From contig JAZKJV010006949.1 of assembly GCA_037367405.1 (NCBI GenBank), positions 62,001 through 126,000 of the forward strand: 64,000 nucleotides of DNA. The letters run 5' to 3'. Below the pieces are notes generated by a model. That model did not search any database. It saw only the letters and a list, made by a program, of their open reading frames with translations, and had not been told where the DNA came from. This document shows positions 33,232 to 44,154 of the stretch, in pieces; the stretch's first letter is position 1; every line of letters begins with the position of its first letter. This DNA comes from Ottelia alismoides. Lineage: Eukaryota; Streptophyta; Magnoliopsida; Alismatales; Hydrocharitaceae. The position numbers and the translations under genes were made by a program.

Positions 33232-33554
33232 TATTGGAGTATTTGGAGCCCACGCCACTTATGAAATAGATGGGTAATTGGATCCCTCTAGGATCCATTT
33301 ACCCCATCTAGTGTTTAGTCCCACATCTACCCGTGGTGGGACTTGGAGGCTTTGTGGAGACTATATAAGGAGCCCCCGACTTCTTGTATCCATTAAGAAA
33401 ATGCAATGAAGCACATGGCCCTTTAAGGCATTCTCCCGTGGTTTCATCCTGCTCCTTAAGGGTAGGGTTTCACGTAAAAATCCGTGTTCCGTGTTTTATC
33501 TTTCTAGATTATTCTTTGTTTATCATTTTTCTTCTGCATTCCTATTTTCTAATA
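33232..33554 (+). repeat. 3' LTR of the non-autonomous element
   Basis: It begins TATTGGAGTATTTGG (TG mutated to TA) after the purine tract and ends TTTTCTAATA. The differences from the 5' LTR are scattered substitutions and small indels. Confidence 0.88.
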
Positions 33555-33589
33555 GATCCGATCTTCACGCTTCAATGATGTGTTAAGGC

Positions 33590-33758
33590 CAAGACCTTAA
33601 ATATCGGTTTCGGTTACCATTTCGGTCATTTCGATCATTTTTTGTACTAGGACCCCCATATTTCAGTCATTTCGGCCATTTCGGTTGAATTTCAATTTCG
33701 ACAGGATATCAATATTTGACTGGAATTCGACCGAATTTCGCTGAAAGTTGAGGCCATG
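33590..33758. mobile_element. hAT-like palindrome-array MITE, subfamily B, copy 3
   Basis: A 169-bp element with ends CAAGACCTTAAATATCGG and, inward, CATGGCCTCAACTTTC. Flanking 8-mers gttaaggc and gctaaggt match at 6 of 8. The interior shares 'cattttttgtactaggacc' with copy 2 and has lost about 40 bp relative to it. It lies at the 5' edge of an L1 fragment. Confidence 0.8.
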
Positions 33759-33766
33759 GCTAAGGT

Positions 33767-35637
33767 CTCAAACCTTAGCCTTCATTCAAGACATGTTGTC
33801 TGCTTTTTGGTCGGGTGCATGGATCGACCACGATAAGATTTGCGTTGAAGCTGGCTGCGCTTCGAAGAGGTTGATGACCTTTAAGAGGGAGAGTTGTCTG
33901 GAGCGCGAAGTTAGGAGGAATCATGCTCAAGAAGAGGTGTCTAGGTTGGATCGGCTGGAAGATGATAGGGAGCTGAACAATGAGGAGCTTGTGAACCGTG
34001 GAGTAGTATAGAGGATCTCAAAGGAAAAAGATCGAAAGTGTGAATGTGAGTAGAGGTTGCGATCTCGCCAGAAGTGGCTGACAGAAGAAGATGGCAATAC
34101 TAGATTCTTTCATAATGTGGCAAACAACCGAAGAGGGAGGAATATGTTACATTCAATAGAAGTGGGTAGTGAGGAGTTTCATGAGGAGAGGGAGGTGGCA
34201 ACGACGAGCAACGACTACTTCATGGGTGTGAGCAGGAGACGCCCACGCTTCGGAAATCATTGGTTGGGGTTGGGAGTGAACTCTATTTCGGACTCGGATG
34301 CATAATTATTGATAAGGAGTGTGGGGTAGCAGGAGGTGCATGACACTGTTTTTGGGTTGAATGCGGATGGATGTCCCAGACCGGACGGTTTTCCTGTTTT
34401 CATCTACAGGGAGTTCTGGGATTTGGTTGCGAGGGAGGTTTTGGGAGTTGTAGCATATTTTGAGGATGGGAACTTTGGCTTTGACCGGTTCAATCGTTCC
34501 TTTATTTTTCTTTTACCTAAGAAGGATGTGGCGGTAAGAATTGGGGACTACAAGCCAATTGCTCTATCTAATGCTATATACCTGATTGTGGCTAAGGTGA
34601 TGACCAACCGTCTGAGGGGGGTGCTGAATAAGCTCATTTCACCCACCCAAAGTGCCTTACTTGACAGGCAACTCATGGGCAACGTGGTCTTGGCCTCGGA
34701 GATCGTGACCGATTTGCGCAAGAGGAAGGTAAAGGGCGTTCTATGTAAGGTGGATTTCTCGAAGGCCTACTATTATAAGATTGGCAGTTTCTTTGGGCCT
34801 CTCTATACACGAGGGGCTTCCCGGACCGGTGGATTTCGTGGATGACGAGGTGTGTTACAACTACCTTGCATTGTGCTTGTGAATGGTTGGTCAAAGGGGG
34901 GATTCTTTCAGCAGCCCCAGTGGGGTGTTCATCAGGGATGTCTACTTACATCAATACTTTTCGTCCTTGTAGCAGATGCTTTGTCAGTCATGGTTGAGTA
35001 CTTGAGCGTGCTGTGTTCTGAGGTTTCTGCAGTGGGTACTCGAGGGACGAAATCTCTATACCTATGTTTCAGTATGTGGATGGCACAATCCTTCTTGCTG
35101 AAGGCAAGCTGGCTAGTTGTCGAGACCTATCTGTGGTATTGGACATTTTTAGTGAGGTCTCTGGCTTGAGGCTTAACAGGGAGAATTCAGAATTTGTCTC
35201 ATTTAGTTTGGCGGAGGCAGTGATTGAGCTTTGTGCGAGATGGTTGCGATTGCCATACATGGATATGCTGCTCTGTTATCTTGGTGTTCTGCTTGTTGGG
35301 CGAATGCACACTGCTGACTAGTTACCGATGATTGAGAAGTTGGAGCGGAAATTAACGGTTGAAAATCTGTTTGACTTCCCAGGGATGACAGGCTCGTGCT
35401 GCCGAGATCTGTTCTGTCTGCGATTCCTATCTTCTTCTTATCCTCGAGGTTGATGCTTGTGGGGGTTAAGAGGATAGATGCCATCATGAGGGGGTTCTTT
35501 TGGTCATCGTCGATGCAATCCAAAGGTTTTCCATTGGTGGAATGGAAGACCGTGACGTGTCCAAAGGAGGATGGGGGCCTTGGCATCCATAATTTAGAGG
35601 AGATGAACAAGGCGTTACTTGGCAGGTGGGTCGCCAG
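33767..35637 (+). pseudogene. L1-type LINE ORF2, first part (split by Copia)
   Basis: The linker reads EVRRNHAQEEVSRLDRLEDD and RQKWLTEEDGNTRFFHNVAN. The RT at 34336-34845 reads PDGFPVFIYREFWDLVAREV, IFLLPKKDVAVRIGDYKPIA and LCKVDFSKAYYYKIG. A frame change near 34845 follows, and the catalytic box is degraded to FQYVDGTILL. The region 35396-35637 reads VLSAIPIFFLSSRLMLVG and CPKEDGGLGIHNLEEMNK, where the Copia interrupts. It continues at 40587. Confidence 0.85.
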
Positions 35638-35824
35638 TGTGGAGAAGAGAGACAGAATGGGATATCTATTCCATAGAGCTAGGGTCTCTTATATAGAGAG
35701 AAAACCCTAGAGAGTACAAGAGGAAAAATACATAAATACCCCTTAGGGGTTACGGAACCCAAAGGGTTAAGGGTTACGGAACCCGAAAGGTTACAAATAT
35801 AATTGTAATATAATAATTCTATCA
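35638..35824 (-). repeat. 3' LTR of the nested Copia
   Basis: 187 bp, running TGTGGAGAAGAG to ATTCTATCA on the plus strand. It contains two 'ttacggaaccc.aa.ggtt' units, one fewer than the right LTR; other differences are about nine substitutions. Confidence 0.93.
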
Positions 35825-36068
35825 CTCCCCCTCAAGTTGGAGCATATCTGTCGATCATGCCCAACTTGGATACTAAGTACATTAGACGCTTCCTTGGAAG
35901 AGCCTTTGTGAGGATGTCTGCATGTTGAAGTTCAGTGGAGATGTGTGGAGTGCCGATTCGTCCTTCTCGTACTACATCACGAATAAAATGGCAATCAACT
36001 TCAATGTGTTTTGTCCGCTCATGGAAAACTGGATTGGTGGCGATGTACGTGGCAGACTTGTTGTCGCA

Positions 36069-36380
36069 TTATAAGGGTACATGAGTGGCGACTGACATGC
36101 CAAGTTCTGTTAGGAAAGAAACAAGCCATGTGATCTCACATGTGGCCTGAGCCATTGCCCTGTATTCTGCTACCGTACTAGATATGGATACCACTGTCTG
36201 CTTCTTGCTTCGCCAAGTGACAAGGTTATCCCCAACAAACATGGCGTATCCTGTAGTGGATCGGCGGTCCGCAGGAGAGATAGCATAGTCAGAATCTGTA
36301 TAGGTGGAGATATTAGTGTGTCCATTCACCTCATAGAAAAGTCCACGTCCGGGAAATTCTTTCAAATATCGAAGGATCAA
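36069..36380 (-). pseudogene. Copia RNase H (nested element)
   Basis: The frame carries GRGLFYEVNGHTNISTYTDS, then DRRSTTGYAMFVGDNLVTW and AEYRAMAQATCEITWL, the usual Copia RNase H motifs. It is separated from the RT by a TAG at about 36390 and ends at a TAA at 36068, where the sequence goes on as CDNKSA in the same frame. The C-terminus lies toward 35900. Confidence 0.9.
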
Positions 36381-36392
36381 AAGAACATCCTG

Positions 36393-37574
36393 CTAGTGAC
36401 TGTAAAGAGGCTTCTCCATATATTGACTGGCTCTGCTCACTACATATGATATATCTGGCCTAGTAACAGTGAGATAGAGTAATTTTCCCACTAAGTTTCT
36501 GTATCGTGTTGTATCCTCAAACGCTGGATCAGTAGATGCTGGATATTTTCTCACTTCTGCAGGGATGCCAGATGGCTTGCATCCAAGAAGTCCTACCTCA
36601 GTCAGAATATCGAGGCAATACTTTCTCTGTGAAAAATGGAGACCCTCTGTAGTGCGTATTACTTCGATGCCAAGAAAATAACGAAGTTGGCCGAGATCTT
36701 TCTTGACAAAGACCTTATGGAGGAAGGCCTTGGTCTCCTGAATACCATCTACATCATCTCCTGTGATAACCATATCATCAACATAGACAGCAAGGATGAT
36801 TGTGCCAGTAGACCGTCGTCTAACAAAGATAGAGTGGTCAGATGTTGTCCTCTGAAAACCAAGTGTGTTGATCTCCGTAGTGAGCCTGTCAAACCATGCC
36901 CTTGGGCTCTGCTTCAGGCCATAAATGGCCTTGCATAGTCGACATACATGCTCCCTCTCGACTACATACCCCGACGGTTGCATCATGTAGACCTCCTCCT
37001 CAAGATCACCATAAAGAAAAGCGTTCTTCACATCAAGTTGATAAATGGGCCAAGCCTTGTTGGCATCAACAGAAAGAATGGTACGTATCGACCCCATTCT
37101 GGCAACAAGCGAGAAGGTCTCAAAATAATCAACTCCAAAGGTTTGTGTAAAACCTTTGGCAACAAGTCTAGCTTTCAACCTGTCAATAGAACCATCAGGC
37201 GACTGTTTGGTCGTGAAGACCCATCGACTTGCCACAGGGTGAACTCCCGGGGGACACAACACAAGATCCCACGTACCCCGGGAGGTAAGTGCATCCATCT
37301 CCTCATTCATGGCCTGTTGCCAACCTTGATCTTGCATTGCACTGAAATGATCTCTTGGAGCGGTAATAGCATTAAAAGCATCTGCATATCTCTTGTCACA
37401 GCTAGATAAACCATCTGTAGAAGTAAAATGTGACATGGGGTGATACATACATTTCCTTTTTTGCTGGCGTAGAGCTATAGGACGCTCCCCAGGTACATCC
37501 GGGATAGCAGTGGTGAGCGCACTCGAAGTGATCATATCATCCTGCATAAAAGGGACAAGCAAAGGTACAAACAC
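36393..37574 (-). pseudogene. Copia reverse transcriptase (nested element)
   Basis: A long minus-strand frame of 393 codons contains the RT from ALTSRGTWDLVLCPPGVHPV and SRWVFTTKQSPDGSIDRLKA to the catalytic box LAVYVDDMVITGDD and LRYFLGIEVIRTTEGLHFSQ. It ends at a TAG at about 36393 and is continuous upstream with the integrase frame to 37938. The RT core itself is intact. The domain would copy element RNA into DNA. Confidence 0.92.
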
Positions 37575-37937
37575 TGGTGTAGAAGGTATAGAGGTACGCT
37601 GGCGAGTATAGACGATTGGTGGAGGAGGGAGGTCTAGAGGAATGTCACATACAGTCTGTGTGAAATAACTTGTTTGCTCAAAGAAGGTGACATCAGCAGA
37701 TACATAGTATTGAAGTCCAACAGGATCATAGCAGCGATAGCCTTTCTGGGTATGAGAGTACCCAAGAAAGACACATTTGATGGCACGAGAGGATAATTTG
37801 TCAGCTGCATGAAAGTTATGAACAAAGGCAATACAACCAAAAATTCGCAGAGGTATAGGAAAAGGAGACTCGGTAGGATAAAATAAGGAAAATGAAGTTG
37901 CCCCTTTGAGAACTGATGAAGGAACACGATTGATGAG

Positions 37938-39083
37938 CTACACTGCAGTAAGGATAGCATCTCCCCAATATTGTTTAGGAACTCTCATTTGACTAAGAAG
38001 AGATCTGGCAACATTTCGCAAGTGTCGGAGTTTCCTCTCAGCTATACCATTCTGTTGTGAGGTATATGGACATGATGTTTGGTGAATAGTTCCCTGGGAT
38101 GCAAAGAAAGATGTCAAGTCATGTTGGGTTAACTCAAGAGCATTGTCGGTACGAATGATCTTAACAATGCTAGAAAAGTAAGTTTTAACATATTGAAAGA
38201 AATTTCTGACAATCTGATTAATCTCTGAACGCTCCTTTATTAGATAGACCCAAGAAGATCGACTATAATCATCAACGAAAACTATAAAGTAGCGATGACC
38301 ACTTAATGTGCGGATCGGACAAGGTCCCCAAACATCACAATGAACAAGATGAAAAGCAACAACACTACGAGACTCAGTACGAACATGAAACGAAGTTCTA
38401 TGGTGTTTCCCGAACTCACATGCCTCGCACTGAAAGAGCTTCAGAGCAGAGAGTTCAGGAAACATCATGGAGATGGCCTTGGCAGAGGGATGCCCAAGGC
38501 GTCGGTGCCATAGGAGCGGATCTTCAGAGATAGATGCAACACCAACAAAATTGGAGTCTGAGGGTATGTCAAGGTAATATAGGCCGTTCTTCTCATGACC
38601 CCTACCAAAAATCTGCCTCGTCCGAATGTCCTGAAAATAACAACAAGACTCATCAAATATCACACAACAATGAAGCTCAACGCAAAGCTTGTGAACTGAC
38701 AACAAGCTAAGAAGAAAATCAGGAGCACAGTGAACCCCCGAAAGTCGGAGTTTGGAAGAGAATTCCATAGTTCCGACAGTAGTAATCTGTGATTGAGTCC
38801 CACTAGTGACTTGAACTGACTTCACAGAGGTAGATGGTATGGAAGAGGTGAGCAGACTACCTTCTCCAGTGAGATGAGTAGAGGCGTCAGAATCAATAAT
38901 CCAAGCTGGAGTAGAAGTGATAGCAGAGTTGGCTATTGTACCTGAAGGAGTGGCTAAAGCAGCAGTTGTAGTGTTACTAGTGGTGGTAGGCCCTGGAGTC
39001 TGAAGGATCTGCATTAGGAGGGAGTGATTTGCATCATTAAGATGAACAGTCTTGCCACTGGAGGTAGGCAATGCTTCTTCCAC
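37938..39083 (-). pseudogene. Copia protease and integrase (nested element)
   Basis: The protease active site reads AWIIDSDASTHLTGEG; DSG is expected, so the catalytic Gly is replaced by Asp. The integrase follows: zinc finger HRRLGHP with CEACEFGKHHR, then catalytic residues in HCDVWGPC, IRTDNALE and NGIAERKLR, all present. The frame ends at a TAG at about 37938, after which sequence resumes in frame (LINRVPSSVLKGATSF). The Asp change would probably inactivate the protease. Confidence 0.9.
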
Positions 39084-39134
39084 ATCATAGGCATCCTCAT
39101 AAGCATTATTGGCATGATAAGAAGGTATGCCAGA

Positions 39135-39980
39135 TTATTGCCAGCATCGTTCAGCCGGGTGGTTCCACCTACCACAATGAGTGCATGGGGCAGTAGAGTC
39201 TCGCCCACGACCACGACCAAAGTCACGGCCTCGTTCAGATTCCCGTCCACGGCTACGACTTGGATCGTGACCGCGTCCACCTCGCAAGCCGTATCTGTTT
39301 CCTCGCCCAGATGAGGTGATGTGTGCAAAGTTCTCTGTTGAAGGTAAGACAGGAGGCCGGGTAGCGGATGTCTCGAGCTCCTCAAGTCGGCCAAAGATGA
39401 CCTTCATTTTTGGCAGTGTGTCTGATATAAGAAATTGCTCCTTCGCTATATGGTACCTAGAATGCAGGCCATCAAGGAAGCGGTATACCTGCCAGTCAGA
39501 ATGCTTTTGTATCTGTTTGGTGCAACTTGAGGGCTGGAATATTGCAAGCTCCTCATACAGACTGGATAGATGTTTGTAGTACTCGATGAGGGTGGAATCA
39601 CCCTGAGATGCCGACGAGATTCGCCTGTAAATATCTGCAAGGCGTGACTTCGTCTTCTTCTGGGAGTATGTTTGTTCGAGATCCTCCCACATTTCCTTGG
39701 CCGTATTTTTGTAAAGAAGATTTGAGGCAATATGAGCCTCAACACTGTTGGTCATCCAGTTGATAACCAAATAGTTATCAATCTGCCAGTTGTCGTACTC
39801 TTTGTCCTTTTCATCTAAAGGATCTTTAATCAAAATGTAGAGTTTCCTCTGACCACCAATGAATACCATAAAAGATCGAGACCAGCGCATGTAATTTTCT
39901 GTGCCCTTGAGTTTGATAGTAGTGCCTTGTGCCATAATATTTGTGGTCAAGGGCTTTGTCTCGGTAGAAGAAGGTGCCAT
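39135..39980 (-). pseudogene. Copia gag (nested element)
   Basis: A 281-codon frame starts MAPSSTETKPLTTNIMAQGT. It contains the UBN2-type Gag core (ENYMRWSRSFMVFIGGQRKL, NLLYKNTAKEMWEDLEQTYS), a Gly/Arg-rich stretch and a CCHC zinc knuckle CTHCGRWNHPAERC. A TAA follows two codons after the knuckle, and the frame then continues directly into the protease region. Gag would form the particle and bind RNA. Confidence 0.92.
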
Positions 39981-40375
39981 GGTGGTCTTAAATAGAAAGA
40001 CGATCCTGTGATCAACTAATGATGCATATAAGAGCTAAAAAATGCCCTAAAATTCACGTTTGCCCTTGACAAAGGGCTGAAACCCCCAATGGACATCATA
40101 TCTGGATTCTTGGAAGCGATCCGTGATGAGTTTTGGATCTCCAAAGAGTCCTACGGTACCCGTGGAGGATAGCTGTGGGGCTGACGACCTTCGTAGGAGG
40201 TCCTGAAAGCGCTGGGTAGCACTAGCGGGAAGGTTGATGCACTGGAGGCGATTGGAGGGCCTTGCGCGGGGCCCTAATTCAAGGAAGAGGGTCCACGCAG
40301 ACTTTTGCAAGGCTTGAAGGTGGCGGTGGGGATTTTAGATCAGAACCCCGATCTAGGATCGTTTCTCTGATACCA

Positions 40376-40586
40376 TGTGGAGAAGAGAGACAGAATGGGA
40401 TATCTATTCCATAGGGATAGGGTCTCTTATATAGAGAGAAAACCCTAGAGAGTACCAGAGGAAAAATACATAAATACCCTTGAGGGATTACGGAACCCGA
40501 AGGGTTAAATGTTACGGAACCCGAAGGGTTAAGGGTTACGGAACCCGAAAGGTTACAAATATAATTGTAATATAATAATTCTAACA
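40376..40586 (-). repeat. 5' LTR of the nested Copia
   Basis: 211 bp, starting on the minus strand TGTTAGAATT and ending CTTCTCCACA, followed by TGGTATCAGAG. It has three 'ttacggaacccgaa.ggtt' units where the other LTR has two. Confidence 0.93.
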
Positions 40587-41902
40587 CCCTGCATTTGGTG
40601 TGATTGTGAAAGTCTGGTGTGCAAACTGATCCGGAGGATTTATGAGCTGCGACTTTCCTTTCCTGGACCCAGAGACGCTGGTTGCACGCCATCGCTATTT
40701 TAGAGGGGTGTCTTGTGCGTGACGCATGAGATTCGTATTTTTATGAGACCAGTGGTTGGCGATGGTACATGTTTTCGCTTCTGGACTAACGATTGGAGCG
40801 AGGGAGGGGCCTTAGAGGTGAAATTCCCAAGGCTAAAGGCATTGGTAGAGCATCTTGGTTGTTCAGTGGCGGACTATAGGATGATCATTCCTTCCCACAA
40901 TTCAGATCCGAGCTTTTGAGTAGCGTGTGAGGGAGCTCATGATCATGTTGTCGAAGATCGATGGTGTTTGTGGCCCTACGGTTGGTCGGGATTACTGGGT
41001 GTGGTGGGATGGGGCGTTCTCAGTTCGGAAGGCTTATAGGGTTCTGACATGACTTTCAACCCTGGGGGCTGTGATGCAGTCAGATCTGGAATTGGAAGGT
41101 TACAACTCGACTTGTGATTTTTTGTGTATTTTCAGGAGGGGAAGATTGTTGATGAGGGCCGGATTTGCATGGTTTATTCATGGAGGCAAACCGTGAATGC
41201 CCAAGGTGCATGGAGGAGACAAAAGACGCTGACCATCTCTTCTTCAAGTGTGAGTTCCGCAAAGATCCCGAATCGGCTCGGGCTGCATGTGGTGCATCCC
41301 AACAATGTTGAGTCTCTAGCGATATATTGCTGCAGATTAGACCAATATGGAAGAAGGGAGATTGAGGGTTGCGGCTGTGATATGGGCAATTTGGTTGGCC
41401 AGAAACGTGGTTTCATCTCGTCAGGATCGTTTTTATGTTGAAAATGTTGTAGCACATGCCAATGAGTTGGTTGAGAGTTGGATCCCCTACTTTTATGTTT
41501 CTTGTATATGAATCTAGGCCTGTAATAACTTTTGGTGATAATCATGGAAGGACATATCGATATCGGTATCGATATCGGTACCATGTCGATACCGATATAT
41601 CGCCGATATATCGACGATATATCGACGCCACATCGCCGACATCGGGATTCAGCTATCCTTTTTTGCATGTTGATACCCGATATCGGACATATCAGCGATA
41701 TATCGGTGACCTGTCGATACCGATATATCACCGATATATCGGGATACGGCCTTCCATGGTGATAATAGTGAAGTTTTTGGGCATGCACCTACACGATACA
41801 TGTCCTTTTTTCTTAAAAAAATAAAAACAAAAATTGTGATTAATGGTGAAGTTTTTGAGCTCACACCTATACGGTGAATGGCCTTTTTCCTTAAAAAAAG
41901 GG
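40587..41902 (+). pseudogene. L1-type LINE, second part and 3' end
   Basis: Continuation of the L1 broken at 35637: RIFMRPVVGDGTCFRFWTND and WSEGGALEVKFPRLKAL at 40727-40850, then the degraded zf-RVT region to about 41460. The 3' untranslated end contains a roughly 70-bp tandem pair (41762-41831 and 41838-41902, 'gtgaagtttttg.gc.caca') with A-rich tails. The subfamily A MITE at 41543 lies in it. Confidence 0.75.
41543..41758. mobile_element. hAT-like palindrome-array MITE, subfamily A, copy 2
   Basis: A 216-bp element with ends CATGGAAGGACATATCG and, inward, CATGGAAGGCCGTATCCCG. The 8-bp duplication gtgataat is exact (41535-41542, 41759-41766). The whole interior is tandem CGATATATCG, CGATATCGG and GGTACCGATAT-type words on both strands. 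Long open frames across it are a by-product of the repeat. Confidence 0.95.
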
Positions 41903-42229
41903 TATGTACATTATATTCGTAGGGTTAAACTATAGTTACATATTCTCCAGACTGTTCCTACAAACCAGAGATAAGGTTTTTAATCATAGTGCAGCACCCG
42001 ATATGAACTGTTCCTATTCTCATCTCTGAACATGTCCGTTATCATATGAGAAATTGATTCTTTTTACTTGATTTTTTTATAAATTTTATTTTTAATTTTG
42101 AACTCCCTATAGCTCAGATAGAAATCTTATTATATTTTTTCCTCAAATTCTTTTTGAGTTCTATTACGGAGTAATGTAATTTCAAGTTGTCTTCTGCTCA
42201 GAATAACTAACTCTTTTGAATTTAATCAG

Positions 42230-42298
42230 CTGGCAATGACGATGTGTGAGAAAATCATGCGAAATCTTTTGTCTCTAACTTCCGAGCAATACAAAAGG
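42230..42298 (+). CDS. candidate host exon
   Basis: A 69-nt phase-0 segment lies between an acceptor (gaatttaatcAG) and a donor (AGG|GTATGC). It reads LAMTMCEKIMRNLLSLTSEQ then YKR. It joins in frame to the next candidate exon at 42715. The translation looks like a soluble alpha-helical protein. I do not recognise the family, and it does not resemble any transposon protein here. Confidence 0.45.
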
Positions 42299-42714
42299 GT
42301 ATGCACCTTTTAGGAGGTCTTTTTTCCTTGGAGGAGATAAAACATCGGATGTTTTGATATGGAGATCTGGAAAAGTCACAATTTTTATGAGCTTGCAATG
42401 CTTTTTCAGACATCAAATTGCATCCAAGTACCTACTTCTAATGATGCCAATTTTCAATTGTATCTTAAGCACTAATAAATGAAAATGAAAATTATTGAGA
42501 TTGCTAATTACTCATGAGACAGATCCTTTGTTATGTAGCTCTATCCCATTATTTTAGTACTTCTACTTTTAATTATCCATGTATTTCCAAACAACAACAC
42601 ATTTCTCTCTTTTGGTTTTTGCCGTGCTATATCTGTGATTAAGAACATTTTGATATAAGTGCAGTGTAATATATATCGCTTTGTGCATTTAATTTTTCTG
42701 TACACGTTATACAG

Positions 42715-42770
42715 GTTATCGCCAGAAAATTTCTCACAAAGCCCAATCAGTTCCTAGTTGTCATTATACC
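42715..42770 (+). CDS. candidate host exon, joins the previous one
   Basis: The acceptor (cgttatacAG) opens a 56-nt segment reading VIARKFLTKPNQFLVVIIP, closed by a donor at CC|GTGATA. Joined to 42230-42298 it keeps one frame across a 416-bp AT-rich intron. No upstream or downstream exons were found: an L1 ends at 41902 on the left and a degraded MITE follows on the right, so this may be the remains of a disrupted gene. Confidence 0.45.
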
Positions 42771-42901
42771 GTGATAGTTCACGTATGCCAAATTGTGAAC
42801 CGTATTTTATTCTTATTCAGTAGATTCTACCTAATATGAAAAAATGCTTGTTGTGCGCCTCAGTTTATCCTTTTCCCAATGTTCATGTTGGTGGATCTCT
42901 T

Positions 42902-43342
42902 CAATGTTAAAAAATGCACCCACATGGTTTGCATATGCCTATGCTGTAGGTAGGTTGAACCACACTCTTTATGCAGTGCATTATGCGGGTCTAAACCGCA
43001 TATTCGGTCCACATAGCCACATATTCGGACGAAAAGATCACACATTTAGTTCACTTCTAGTCAGAGTCGATAAAACTTTGACTTCGATATTTATTTTTAT
43101 CAATAATTTTTGTAACTTGTATTAAGTAGAATAATGTTTACATATAAGCTATTTGTACATTATTTTATTATTAAAATTTATGCTAAGTCTACAAAGTTAA
43201 CTTAATGAATATGGGGAAAGTATATTTATTTAAATTAAAATATTTGTAATGAATTATTTTTTATACAAAATTTAAAAATATAAAAATTGCATCAATCTAT
43301 ATATTCCATGCCTATTCCCCCTCAAACCGCATTTTTGCCATG
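42902..43342. mobile_element. probable palindrome-array element, subfamily D, degraded
   Basis: The left end has 'gcatatgcctatgc', 'gcattatgcgggtc' and 'aaaccgcatattcgg', the word type of subfamily D, followed by an AT-rich core ending 'aaaccgcatttttgccatg'. Terminal repeats are weak (CAATGTTAAAAAATGC and CATGGCAAAAATGCGG) and no clean 8-bp duplication was found. Borders are approximate. Confidence 0.45.
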
Positions 43343-43667
43343 TGGTGGTCTTCTTGAATGAATTTGCATATCATATTTGTGAACCTTTTTTGAGAGACGT
43401 TTTTGTGAGCCTTGTATCTCTTCATATCGTAGTTTTATGCCACTAATCATTTTCCATGTATCGTGTTTTGAAAAATGAAAGGATATGCACCCATAGTGAT
43501 GCGTATCCTCAAACTATATTAATAAAAATCATACAACAAATTGCATCAACCAAGTTTCTAGAAGAGCTCTGGTTTAATGTGCTACATTCTCATGATAGAA
43601 CATTTCCTAGTGAGAGAACACCATTACATACCAATCATATATCCCACATGCAAGCTAACGATTTCTC
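43343..43667. other. unassigned stretch
   Basis: AT-rich sequence between the degraded MITE and an L1 fragment. No supported gene or repeat; the short open frames have no recognisable features. Confidence 0.4.
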
Positions 43668-43996
43668 TTATCCCCAACTGGCCTGAACTAAGCCAAAATG
43701 GGAGTCCTGTGAATTCTCCAAAGAAGAGAGTTCAATCCAAGATATGGACATTCTCCTCCGAATCTCCCTGATGTGGGTACATGAGGGAAACCCATGTTTA
43801 ATCTCCTCTGGTGTATCACCACAAATTGCACAATCCACATCTGGATCATGAGAGAGTTTTGCCCTCCGCACCTTTGTCAATAAATGCCACACCTCACTAA
43901 TCATAGGAAAAATTTACCCGGAGTGATGTTCTACTGCATTCTTTGCTTGAAAAAGATAGAGTGAAAAACTAGACATCATGTTCCATTAGACCATGA
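43668..43996 (-). pseudogene. L1 C-terminal zf-RVT fragment
   Basis: The minus-strand frame reads VWHLLTKVRRAKLSHDPDVD then CAICGDTPEEIKHGFPSC, the cysteine-rich C-terminal domain of plant L1 ORF2. It belongs with the L1 RT remnant at 44922-46574, the subfamily C MITE lying between them. Confidence 0.75.
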
Positions 43997-44154
43997 ATCA
44001 TAGACACTGTTGTAAAAGTCATCGACTAGTCGAGTCGGGGAGTGGGTAGCCGACTCGGGTAGGCCAAATCGACCTATAGTCGGGTTGACTCGATCAATCT
44101 CCTGGGTAATCGGCCTAGTCGGCCTACTTTTGCATAAAGGTGTGAATATAAAAA

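Larger units (their letters stand above)
30587..33554 (+). mobile_element. non-autonomous LTR retrotransposon without gag-pol
   Basis: Two LTRs (30587-30904 and 33232-33554) bracket a 2.3-kb interior with no recognisable Gag or Pol. A primer site TGGTATCAAAGCAGG follows the 5' LTR, and a purine tract (cttgagggggag) precedes the 3' LTR. Flanking 5-mers gatac and gatcc match at 4 of 5. It resembles a small LARD-type element that would borrow proteins from a relative. The interior holds a subfamily B MITE at 32516 and a GC-rich block at 31090-31780. Confidence 0.85.
35638..40586 (-). mobile_element. Copia retrotransposon with both LTRs, nested in L1
   Basis: A 4.95-kb minus-strand element with LTRs at 35638-35824 and 40376-40586, a primer site (TGGTATCAGAG on the minus strand, just inside the right LTR) and a purine tract (aacttgagggggag) just inside the left LTR. 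Gag and Pol share one frame, interrupted by four stop codons but no frameshift that I can see. It interrupts an L1 that continues on both sides. The 5-bp flanks gccag and ccctg do not match well, so the target duplication has decayed. Confidence 0.93.

Noticed and set aside
41174..41788. 204-codon open frame on the minus strand
   Set aside because: Its open length comes from the CGATATATCG array of the subfamily A MITE and the opposite strand of the L1; no domain and no relation to a gene.
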